Source of the DNA: Poindextera sp036272595
GTDB lineage: Bacteria > Pseudomonadota > Alphaproteobacteria > Caulobacterales > Caulobacteraceae
Assembly (NCBI GenBank): GCA_036272595.1
Contig: DATAYM010000067.1
Coordinates: forward strand, 1-64,000
Length of the DNA stretch: 64,000 nt
Direction: 5' to 3'
Every line of letters begins with the position of its first letter. Within the stretch, counting starts at the first letter, position 1. Under the pieces are notes generated by a model, which worked only from the letters and a program-made list of their open reading frames with translations, had not been told where the DNA came from and made no database searches. Shown here in pieces: positions 33,330-41,709 of the stretch. A program made the translations under genes and the position numbers.

Positions 33330-34186
33330 GCCCCGCCGAGACGCGGCCGCCGGCCGAACGGGTGCGCCTGCTGGTCTCCGACATCGACGGCACCCTGGTC
33401 ACCCCGGACAAGAGCCTGACCGCGGCCGCCCTGGAAGCGGGGCGCAGGCTGGACGCCGCCGGCCTCGGCCTCACCCTGGTCTCCAGCCGCCCGCCGCGAG
33501 GCATGGCGTACCTCGTCGAGGCGCTGGACATCAGCCTGCCCTTCGCCGCCTTCAACGGCGGCAGCATCGTCGCGCCGGACGGGACTTTGATCGCGGCCAA
33601 GCGGCTGTCGACGGAGGCGGCGCGCCTGACCATCGCGCTGTTCGAGGCCAGCGGCGTCTCGGTCTGGGCCTTCGCCGACGACCAGTGGCTGCTGCGCGAC
33701 CCGGCCGGTCCCGACGTCGAGCGCGAGCGGCGCACGGTGCGGTTCGATCCCACGCTCGTGCCCGATTTCGACGGCGTCATCGACCGCATCGACAAGCTGG
33801 TCGGGGTCAGCGACCAGCCGGCGCTGCTGGCCGGGGTCGAGCATCAGGCGCAAGGCCTGCTCGGCGGCCTCGCCAACGCCCGGCTGTCGCAGACCTACTA
33901 TCTGGACGTCACCCACCCGGAGGCCGACAAGGGCCACGCGGTGCGGGCGCTCTGCCGCCACATCGGCGTGCCCGTGGCCGAGACCGCGGTGATCGGCGAC
34001 CAGGCCAACGACCTGGCCATGTTCGCCGTCGCCGGGCTCTCCGTCGCCATGGGCCAGGGAACCGCGGCGGTGAAGGCCGGGGCCGACTTCGTCACCGCCG
34101 CCAACACCGAAGACGGCTTCGCCAAGGCCGTGGAGCGCTTCATCCTGCCCCGCGCGCCCATCCGCGCTGGTCAGACTGCGTCCTAG
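33326..34186 (+). CDS. Cof-type HAD-IIB phosphatase
   Basis: A 286-residue HAD hydrolase. Motif I is LLVSDIDGTLVTPDK (Asp nucleophile and acid), motif II lies near LVSSRPPRG, Lys follows in EADKGHAV, and motif IV is VIGDQANDLAMF. The inserted cap is of the C2B (Cof) type. It overlaps zwf (ATGA), so it is the last cistron of the pentose phosphate operon and may hydrolyse a sugar phosphate or clear a by-product. The exact substrate is unknown. Confidence 0.9.
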   Translation: MSPAETRPPAERVRLLVSDIDGTLVTPDKSLTAAALEAGRRLDAAGLGLTLVSSRPPRGMAYLVEALDISLPFAAFNGGSIVAPDGTLIAAKRLSTEAARLTIALFEASGVSVWAFADDQWLLRDPAGPDVERERRTVRFDPTLVPDFDGVIDRIDKLVGVSDQPALLAGVEHQAQGLLGGLANARLSQTYYLDVTHPEADKGHAVRALCRHIGVPVAETAVIGDQANDLAMFAVAGLSVAMGQGTAAVKAGADFVTAANTEDGFAKAVERFILPRAPIRAGQTAS

Positions 34187-34257
34187 TGTCCCGAGTCCGA
34201 AGTTCGTCACCGCCTGCGGCAAGCGCCGATCGAACTTCGGACTCGATAAGGACACTA
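34184..34257. repeat. Palindrome with 4-nt asymmetric insertion
   Basis: The left arm (34184-34206) and right arm (34231-34257) are complementary over 23 bp, except that the right arm carries an extra ATAA. The inner part contains CGAACTTCGG, the outer part TAGTGTCC. It overlaps the stop codon of the HAD gene and could form an end-of-operon stem. Confidence 0.85.
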
Positions 34258-34274
34258 GCCAAATATCGTTTTAG

Positions 34275-34351
34275 CTAGCGCGGTTTACGAATTGGAAATT
34301 CGCCACAGAGCCTGCCCCAATGAAGGGCGAACTTCCAATTCACCGCGCTAG
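34275..34351. repeat. Second palindrome with 4-nt asymmetric insertion
   Basis: The arms are 34275-34304 and 34326-34351. They pair over 26 bp with one mismatch and an extra TTAC in the left arm. The inner part again contains a GAACTTCC core, the outer part is CTAGCGCGGT. This DNA is visibly AT-richer than the flanking genes. Confidence 0.85.
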
Positions 34352-34385
34352 CCGCTTAAATCGCGTTTTGATGCCGATTTAGCGG
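34352..34385. repeat. Short palindrome just upstream of a hydrolase start
   Basis: CCGCTTAAATCG (34352-34363) pairs with CGATTTAGCGG (34375-34385) with one unpaired T. It ends eight bases before the ATG at 34394, where it would cover the ribosome-binding region if it forms in the mRNA. No GGAGG-like site is visible there. Confidence 0.6.
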
Positions 34386-34393
34386 ATTTTCAC

Positions 34394-35221
34394 ATGAGCG
34401 ATTTGGGCGCGGCCGATCTCGAGGCCGAGGCGATGCGGCTGGTGGAGAGCCTCAGCAAGCCGAAACGGCGGGTGCGGCCCAGGCTGGCGCGGATGCTGAA
34501 CGAGGCCGAGGACCTTGAGGTCGCCACCCCCGCCGGCGGGATCATGGCCTGGCGGCTGGGCTCCGGTCCCGCCACCCTGATGGTGCACGGCTGGGAGGAC
34601 GACAACGCCCTGTGGAGCCCGATGATCGACCTCTGCGCCGAGATGATGCGCGGCTCGGTGGCGCTCGACCTGCCCGGCCACGGCTGGTCGCCAGCGGAGG
34701 ACTGCTCGGTGCAGGCCGCCGGCCAGGCGGTGCTGGCGGTGGCCGAGGCGCTGGGCCCGATCGATTCGGTGATCGCCCACTCCTTCGGCTGCCCCTCGAC
34801 CCTCTGGGCGCTGAACCACGGCCTGAACGTGCCGCGCGCGGTGATGATCGCCTCGCCCGTGCCGCGCACCGAGACCCGCTCCCAGGCCCGCGACATGCAG
34901 CGCTGGGAACAGGCGCAACTGCACGAGGGTGAGGACCCCGACGTGATCGCCCGCGCCCTGCAGATCCTCGTCGAGCGGCCGCCGATGCGCAGCAACGACC
35001 GCGACTTCGACGTCGAGGCGGTGCTGCCGACCCTCACCGCCAAGGCGCTGATCCTCCATTCCATGGACGACGAACAGTGCCCGGTGGCCAATTCCCAGCG
35101 CATGGCCGAGCTATGGCCCGGCTCGGAACTGGTGCTGCTGGACGGCCTCGGCCACCGCCTGATCGCCCAGGACCCGGACGTGGTGGCGCGGGTGTTCGAG
35201 TTCGTCGACGCGATCGATTAG
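34394..35221 (+). CDS. Alpha/beta hydrolase
   Basis: A 275-residue hydrolase. The first 40 residues are a charged helical lead. LMVHGWEDDNALW gives the oxyanion region, VALDLPGHGWS the second strand turn, VIAHSFGCPS the nucleophile elbow (Ser in AHSFG), and LLDGLGHRLIAQ the catalytic His. No signal peptide. It stands alone between hairpin-rich spacers. Esterase or another C-C/C-X hydrolase activity cannot be resolved. Confidence 0.85.
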   Translation: MSDLGAADLEAEAMRLVESLSKPKRRVRPRLARMLNEAEDLEVATPAGGIMAWRLGSGPATLMVHGWEDDNALWSPMIDLCAEMMRGSVALDLPGHGWSPAEDCSVQAAGQAVLAVAEALGPIDSVIAHSFGCPSTLWALNHGLNVPRAVMIASPVPRTETRSQARDMQRWEQAQLHEGEDPDVIARALQILVERPPMRSNDRDFDVEAVLPTLTAKALILHSMDDEQCPVANSQRMAELWPGSELVLLDGLGHRLIAQDPDVVARVFEFVDAID

Positions 35222-35222
35222 C

Positions 35223-35400
35223 GCCCCTTGATCCTCCCCATTGGGGGAGGGGGACCGCACGCAGTGCGGTGGAGGGGGCGCGATGCCGCCAGCGCACTTC
35301 GCAAGACCATCTCGGATTTGCCTGCAACCGGCCCAGGAGCCGGCGCACCCCCTCCACCATCCTTCGGATGGTCCCCCTCCCCCTACGGGGAAGGATCGAG
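35223..35400. repeat. Long dispersed inverted repeat (copy B)
   Basis: The outer arms at about 35223-35281 and 35343-35400 pair imperfectly. Each contains a CCTCCCC-GGGGGAGG-type hairpin. The first arm also has an ACCGCACGCAGTGCGGT hairpin and the second an ACCATCCTTCGGATGGT hairpin. It fills the spacer between two convergent genes. Confidence 0.85.
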
Positions 35401-35434
35401 CTTTGCTGATCAGCCCGCAGGACCGATGGGTTGC

Positions 35435-36556
35435 CTATCTGCGCGCGGGATTGGCCGGCTGAGGCGTGGCGATCGCGCCCATGTCGGGGCGCCGCGCCGG
35501 AGCGGGGGCGATGCGGCGCCGGCGGCCGGCGGCGATCCAGTCGCGCACCGGGCGGTCGTAATAGCGGCCGACCAAGGCGCTGAGCGCGACCATGGCGACG
35601 GCGAAGGCGGCCCAGGCGAGCGGCTCGCCGATCTGCGGGACGATCATCGGCGCCACGTCGGACTGGAAGATGTGCGCCAGCGGCAGTTGCAGCGCGTAGA
35701 GCGGATAGGAGAGGGTCCCGGCCAGGGTGGCGAGCCAGGCCGATCGGCCGCAGAGCCTGACGCCGGCCGCGCACCACACCAGCACCGGGTAGAGCAGGAT
35801 GACGCTGGCCAGGTCGCACAGGACCGCCGCGTGCCGGACCGGCAGGTATTGCAGCACCAAGGCGGCCGGCGCGGCCGCCAGCAGCAGCGCCGCGGGCAGT
35901 GCGATCCGCGGCCCTCGGCCGCCAGCGTAGAGCCGGTAGAGCACGAGGCCGGTCAGGTAGGAGAAGGCGACGCGGGCGAGGCCGCCCAGCCAGCTCTCGT
36001 AGTACCAGCCGACGTCCAGGCCCTGGAAGCGCCACGCGGCCCAGACCAGCGGAACGAGGCTGAGCCCGGCGACGACGGCGATCGCCTGCGTCGACAGCCG
36101 GCGCAGAACCGCGGCGTGCAGCAGGTTGACGCCCAGTTCGAGCATCAGCGACCAGGCGACCGCGTCGAGCACGAAGAGGTCCGTATGCGGCTGCAGGATG
36201 GGGACGAAGGTCAGCTGGCTGGCGAGCGTCGTCCAGACGGGCAACGGCTCGCGCTCGGCGCCCACTCCCATCGCCACGAGCCCGACCACCGCCCCCAGCG
36301 CCATCATCGGATAGAGACGGGTGAGGCGCACGCGGATCATGTCGCGGACGGGCTGGCGCGAGGCGTTCAGCCGCTGCTCGTAGGCGTTGGCGATGACGAA
36401 GCCGGACAGCACGAAGAACAGGTCGACCGCCAGATAGCCGTGCGCGAAGACCGTGCCGCGGTGGCTGACATCGCCGATGTGGGTGGCGAGCACCATGGAC
36501 GCGGCGACGCCGCGCAGGGCGTCCAGGACCAAGAACCTATGCTTCCCGGCCGCCAT
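35435..36556 (-). CDS. Acyltransferase 3 family membrane protein
   Basis: A 373-residue protein with about ten hydrophobic segments. FLVLDALRGVAASMVLATHI near the N-terminus carries the conserved Arg and the His thought to be catalytic, and YLAVDLFFVLSGFVIANAY is the family's second signature. The C-terminus is a basic, cytoplasmic tail. Members O-acylate sugars of exopolysaccharide, LPS or peptidoglycan. There is no glycan gene cluster next to it, so the acceptor is unknown. The next gene upstream on this strand is 147 bp away. Confidence 0.9.
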   Translation of the reverse strand: MAAGKHRFLVLDALRGVAASMVLATHIGDVSHRGTVFAHGYLAVDLFFVLSGFVIANAYEQRLNASRQPVRDMIRVRLTRLYPMMALGAVVGLVAMGVGAEREPLPVWTTLASQLTFVPILQPHTDLFVLDAVAWSLMLELGVNLLHAAVLRRLSTQAIAVVAGLSLVPLVWAAWRFQGLDVGWYYESWLGGLARVAFSYLTGLVLYRLYAGGRGPRIALPAALLLAAAPAALVLQYLPVRHAAVLCDLASVILLYPVLVWCAAGVRLCGRSAWLATLAGTLSYPLYALQLPLAHIFQSDVAPMIVPQIGEPLAWAAFAVAMVALSALVGRYYDRPVRDWIAAGRRRRIAPAPARRPDMGAIATPQPANPARR

Positions 36557-36602
36557 ACGCCCTCCGCACTCTCAGGTCCCTGGAGTACGCGCGGGGGAGC
36601 GA

Positions 36603-36698
36603 ATGGTTCAAGGCCAAGCTCCGTCCACCGACGAAGCGGCGACCGCGCGGGGGCTGGGCGGCTGCCCGTGCGCGGTCTGCAGGCGCCGCGCGGCTTGA
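36603..36698 (+). CDS. Possible 31-residue small protein with Cys pairs
   Basis: The ATG at 36603 is preceded at good spacing by GGGGGAGCGA and opens a 31-codon frame that includes GGCPCAVCRRR, i.e. three Cys in CxCxxC order. It lies in the 147-bp gap between two minus-strand genes, antisense to their direction. The ribosome site and Cys pattern are the only support; chance is quite possible in DNA of this composition. Confidence 0.22.
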   Translation: MVQGQAPSTDEAATARGLGGCPCAVCRRRAA

Positions 36699-36703
36699 CG
36701 CGG

Positions 36704-37021
36704 CTAGTCGGGCACCAGGTGCAGGATGCGGAACAGCCACAGGGCCGCGCATACCAGGGCCACGAGCGGCGCGGCCGTGCCGAAGACCAGCATCGCCGCC
36801 GCGGCGCGGACCTGGCCGGCGCGGGCCAGCCGCCGGGCCTGATGCACCGGATGGAGCAGCCATGCGGCGGCGCGCAGGACCGTCGAACAGGCGGTCAGCA
36901 TCAGGACCAGCACGGCGGCCAGGGCGATGCGGGGAAGGCGTTCGTCGCCGGCGCCGCCGGCCGCATGCGAGGCCGGTGCGCCGCGGGCGGTTCGCCACGC
37001 TTGGAAGACGCTCGGCGCCAT
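36704..37021 (-). CDS. Small membrane protein of unknown function
   Basis: A 105-residue protein with two hydrophobic segments (RIALAAVLVLMLTACS about 31-46, and AAMLVFGTAAPLVALVCAALW near the C-terminus) and a basic loop with HPVHQARRLARAG between them. The first segment ends in LTACS, which resembles a lipobox but lies too far from the N-terminus to be a normal lipoprotein signal. No family is recognised. It is divergent from the monooxygenase gene. Confidence 0.55.
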   Translation of the reverse strand: MAPSVFQAWRTARGAPASHAAGGAGDERLPRIALAAVLVLMLTACSTVLRAAAWLLHPVHQARRLARAGQVRAAAAMLVFGTAAPLVALVCAALWLFRILHLVPD

Positions 37022-37344
37022 CGCCCGATCACCCGGCGGCCGCGGGGGCGGCGGCCGCCGGGCTGTCGCGGTCGGGATATCGAGCGATACGGTCGGCCAC
37101 GAGTGCTCCGGGTCCGGGGGGAGGTCCCGGGCGCGTCCATTTCCGCCCTATCGGCATAAGCGATCGAGACGCATCGCCCGCCCGACGCCTAAAGGCGGCA
37201 TAAACGATCGGGCCGTCGATCCGGCTCCCTGCGAAGGGCCGTTGCAAACCTCCCCTCCGCGGCGGCCGCGATTGGATTTCACCGCCCGGTATGCCAACAG
37301 ACGGCGGTGATTTTACCTTCCCATTACCGCCCCAAGGTTTTCAG
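37022..37344. other. 323-bp divergent intergenic region upstream of the monooxygenase
   Basis: I see no gene with support here. The part nearest the monooxygenase (about 37270-37344) is AT-richer and holds an 8-bp perfect inverted repeat, TCACCGCC at 37279-37286 and GGCGGTGA at 37303-37310, which could be an operator. A start codon further upstream at 37291 is in frame with the monooxygenase but is not needed for the fold. Confidence 0.5.
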
Positions 37345-39162
<1,818 letters not shown>

Positions 39163-39166
39163 GCCC

Positions 39167-39550
39167 TCAATCGGGCGCGGTGCGGTGGTCGTGGGTGAAG
39201 TAGATCCACATGAACATCAGCGCCGCGGCGAGGACCAGCAGCGAGCCGACGATGGCGCCGATCTCCACGCGGGCGGTGATGGCCAGGAAGATGCCCGGCG
39301 CGAAGATCAGCACCCCCACCACATGGGTGATGCACTGGGCCCAGGTCAGCCGCGAGCTCGCCAGCTTCGGATAGGCGCGGTGGATCAGCCCGTAGAGGGT
39401 CGAGGTGACGAAGCCGACCAGGTTCCAGTGCGCGTGGACGGCGGCGTACTGGAAGCTCTGGCTGACGCCCATCCAGACGCCGAAGCCCATGCCGATCACC
39501 AGAAAGATCAGGCCAAGGCCGATAAAAACCACATGCACCCGCATCCGCAT
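39167..39550 (-). CDS. Small membrane protein resembling part of haem-copper oxidase subunit I
   Basis: About 127 residues with four transmembrane helices. VHAHWNLVGFVTSTLYGLIHRAYP resembles the helix of cytochrome oxidase subunit I that carries haem-ligand His residues. Stand-alone proteins of about 130 residues with this HAHxN pattern are widespread and unassigned. I start at 39550 (MRMRVH), where a G-rich run precedes; a second ATG six bases downstream is equally plausible. The stop lies 4 bp from the convergent monooxygenase stop. It may bind haem or act in respiration or NO handling; unproven. Confidence 0.65.
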   Translation of the reverse strand: MRMRVHVVFIGLGLIFLVIGMGFGVWMGVSQSFQYAAVHAHWNLVGFVTSTLYGLIHRAYPKLASSRLTWAQCITHVVGVLIFAPGIFLAITARVEIGAIVGSLLVLAAALMFMWIYFTHDHRTAPD

Positions 39551-39603
39551 CCCCCGTCGCGACTCACAACGAGGTATTGTGGGTGGCAAACTGAGAACCG
39601 TCA

Positions 39604-39664
39604 TCCCCCGCTGGAGCCGAAGGCGGACTGCGAAGCAGAGGCGCGTAGTAGCCAATGCGGGGGA
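39604..39664. repeat. Intergenic repeat fragment beside the IS element
   Basis: TCCCCCGC (39604-39611) and GCGGGGGA (39657-39664) are inverted copies around a segment rich in GCGAAGCAGAGG-like words. It looks like a dispersed genomic repeat into or next to which the IS110 element inserted. Confidence 0.5.
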
Positions 39665-39680
39665 CCTTCCGTGTTGAAGG

Positions 39681-40615
39681 TCAAGCGTTGGCGTGGATCC
39701 AGGGCTGCTGGTCGCGGGCGATGGCGTTGAGGGTGATGAGCATTTTTCGCATGACGGCGGTGAGGGCGACTTTGCCGGGTCGTTTGTTGGTGTGGACGAG
39801 CCTTTCGTAGAAGGCCTTCATGACGGGGTTGTGCCGGATGGCGGAGCGGGCGGCGTTGAAGAGCACGCGGCGCACGCCGGGGCGGCCATGGCCGGTGACG
39901 GCCCTGTGTCTTGTCTTGGTCTGAGGCGCCAGGCCGACGAGGGCGGCGATCTCCTTGCCTGAGAGCCTGCCCAGCTCGGGCAGTTCGCCCATCAGGGTAT
40001 GGACGGTGACGGGTCCGGCGCCTTTCAGGGAGCGCAGGCGCTGGGCGGTGGCGGCGAGATCGGGGCTCTGGGCGATATGGACGTCGATGGCCCGCTCAAG
40101 CGCGCGGAGCGCCGCCCTGAGCGCCTGGGCGAGCGCCTCGATGTCGTCGCGCACGATCTTGGTCTCGGCCTGGCCGGCGCGGCATTGCTCGGCGTGAGGA
40201 ATTCGACCAGTTGCCGGCGACGGGCGGTCATCTCGCGCAAGGCCTCGTCGCCCTCGACCATGGGGGCGAGGCCGCGGCCGGCGAGCTCGGCGGCGGCGAA
40301 GTCGGCCAGCAGGCGCGCATCGATGGCGTCGGTCTTGGCTTTGCGGCCGCGCCGGCGGCGGAAGGCCGCCAACTCGTTGGGATGAACGCGGGCGAACGCC
40401 AGACCCTGCGCCGCCAGCTGGCGGCGCAGGGTCCGCTCGTAGCCGCCGGTCGGCTCGAAGGCGACGAGGCCGATCTCTTCGGGCCTCAGCTTGCCCAGCC
40501 ACGATGCGATCGCCTCTGGGGTGTTGGCGATCCTCTCGACGGCGTCCTGGCCGTGGAACGCGGCGTCGATCCACTCAGCGGCGACATCGACGCCAAGGTA
40601 TTTCTTGTCGAACAT
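39681..40615 (-). pseudogene. IS110-family transposase, one-base deletion
   Basis: The N-terminal RuvC-like DEDD domain reads from 40615: LGVDVAAEWIDAAF, FEPTGGYERTL and KTDAIDARLLADF supply the expected acidic residues. After RRRQLVEFLT near 40199 the frame shifts. The remainder (EQCRAGQAETK to LKGAGPVTVHTLMGE, then FNAARSAIRHNP with the C-terminal catalytic Ser, ending WIHANA) continues in another frame. Restoring one G (ACGCC to ACGGCC) joins them as FLTAEQCRAG, the usual family sequence. Two halves of about 140 and 170 residues thus make one protein of about 310 residues. Whether it is a true mutation or a sequencing error cannot be told. Confidence 0.88.
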
Positions 40616-40651
40616 GAAAGCCTCCGGCAGCATGGATGCGGTCCACACGCC

Positions 40652-40803
40652 GGGTTGCATTCGGGCGAGAGCCCCCTCTTCCGTTCGCGTGTAAGACCCA
40701 AGACGCTGGCGGGCTCAAGGTCCCCACGGTCGTTCAGACCCACCCATAGACCGAGGGTCCGCCAGCGTCCCCTCGTCTCCGAGGGCCGGCCAACATGCAA
40801 CCC
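40652..40803 (-). ncRNA. Candidate IS110 bridge RNA
   Basis: About 150 bases directly upstream of the transposase start form nested complementary arms. A 9-bp outer stem joins 40652-40660 and 40795-40803. An 11-bp inner stem joins 40702-40712 and 40759-40769. Small hairpins lie at 40663-40674 (GAGA loop), 40728-40740 and 40770-40785 (6-bp stem, 4-nt loop). IS110-group elements are known to express a bridge RNA of roughly this size from this position, with loops that pair to target and donor DNA. Strand is assumed to be that of the transposase. Expression and loop matches are not shown. Confidence 0.5.
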
Positions 40804-40835
40804 ATAGACACCCTCGTTCGACGGTGATCATGGGT

Positions 40836-40854
40836 GGCCCGGACAAGCCGGGCC
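40836..40854. repeat. GGCCCGG/CCGGGCC hairpin of a dispersed repeat
   Basis: GGCCCGG (40836-40842) and CCGGGCC (40848-40854) flank a five-base loop inside a segment seen widely in alphaproteobacterial intergenic DNA. It borders the IS element. Confidence 0.6.
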
Positions 40855-40929
40855 ATGACGGAAAGAGAGGCGCCAACGCCGAGTTCGGCGCCAGCTGCGT
40901 GGCGGGCTGGCAGCCTGAGTGGCTTCGCT

Positions 40930-41628
40930 CTACAGCGAATCCACCAGGACCAGTTCGGAGTCCTCCAGCGCCTTGATGCGCAGTTCGCGCTCGGCCGTCG
41001 CCGCCGCGCCGTCGCGCGGGCCGATGTGGACGCCGTTGACTTCGACGGCGCCGGTGGAGGGCACCAGGTAGGCGTGGCGGCCCGGGTCCATCTCATAGGT
41101 GACGGTCTCGCCGGCCTTGACGGTGGCGCCCAGCACCCGCGCGTCGGCGCGGATGGCGAGCGCGCCCTCATCGCCCGGACGGCCGCTGGCCAGGGTGACG
41201 AACCGGCCCGAGCGGTCGGCCTTCGGGAACGGCTTGGCGCCCCAGGACGGCTCGCCGCCATGGGTCTTCGGCTCGATCCAGATCTGGAACAGGCGGGTCT
41301 TGCCCGGCTCCAGATTGTACTCGGCGTGGCGAACGCCCGATCCCGCCGACATCACCTGCACGTCGCCGGCCTCGGTGCGGCCGGTGTTGCCCAGGCTGTC
41401 CTTGTGGGTGATGGCGCCTTCGCGGATGTAGGTGATGATCTCCATATCCTCATGGGGATGCGGCGGAAAACCGGAATTGGGCGCGATCTCGTCGTCGTTC
41501 CAGACGCGCAGCGCGCCCCAGCCCATGCGCCTGGGGTCGTGGTAGCTGGCGAACGAGAAGTGGTGGCGCGCCTTCAGCCAGCCGTGGTCGGCGCCGCCAA
41601 GCTCGGCGAAGGATCGACGTTCGATCAT
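40930..41628 (-). CDS. Pirin family protein (YhhW-like bicupin)
   Basis: A 232-residue bicupin. The N-terminal metal site is visible in SGFPPHPHEDMEI (His57, His59) and GSGVRHAEYN (His101, Glu103). The C-terminal cupin is degenerate, as in other pirins. Bacterial pirins of this length include quercetinase-like enzymes and redox-linked regulators. It lies 81 bp downstream of the molybdenum hydroxylase operon on the same strand, and may belong to it or be separate. Function is not certain. Confidence 0.9.
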   Translation of the reverse strand: MIERRSFAELGGADHGWLKARHHFSFASYHDPRRMGWGALRVWNDDEIAPNSGFPPHPHEDMEIITYIREGAITHKDSLGNTGRTEAGDVQVMSAGSGVRHAEYNLEPGKTRLFQIWIEPKTHGGEPSWGAKPFPKADRSGRFVTLASGRPGDEGALAIRADARVLGATVKAGETVTYEMDPGRHAYLVPSTGAVEVNGVHIGPRDGAAATAERELRIKALEDSELVLVDSL

Positions 41629-41709
41629 TGAGTGTCTCCCGGCGCCAGCGTCTTTTGCGCGGCGCGGACCGTCAGATGGGGATGCGAGGGCCCGAGCGCG
41701 AGGGGGCGG

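Larger units (their letters stand above)
39665..40830 (-). mobile_element. IS110-family insertion sequence (transposase frameshifted)
   Basis: The element comprises the broken transposase gene (39681-40615) and roughly 190-215 bp of non-coding DNA on its 5' side, with almost none on the 3' side. That asymmetry is the IS110-group pattern, in which the 5' end encodes the bridge RNA (the IS1111 group has it 3'). The ends are approximate: IS110 elements lack terminal inverted repeats, and I could not identify the core dinucleotide. Both flanks carry other dispersed palindromes. Confidence 0.75.
40616..40929. other. 314-bp gene-free stretch: IS110 5' end plus a dispersed repeat
   Basis: Bases 40616 to about 40810 are the structured 5' end of the IS110 element. 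From about 40825 the DNA is a common genomic palindrome around GGCCCGG/CCGGGCC (40836-40854), whose translation yields a spurious reading frame. No protein gene is supported before the pirin stop at 40930. Confidence 0.7.

Noticed and set aside
39167..39655. Longer start of the small haem-copper-like protein at 39655
   Set aside because: The added 35 residues are basic, lie in repeat-like DNA (39590-39664) and lack a ribosome site. The membrane fold begins after 39550.
40185..40210. Programmed -1 frameshift in the IS110 transposase
   Set aside because: IS110 transposases are normally one frame, I see no slippery heptamer, and a single added G restores the family sequence exactly, so a deletion is simpler.
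40734..41261. Protein frame across the IS110/pirin spacer
   Set aside because: Its second half is antisense-frame reading of pirin, and its end is the well-known spurious translation of a dispersed GGCCCGG palindrome.
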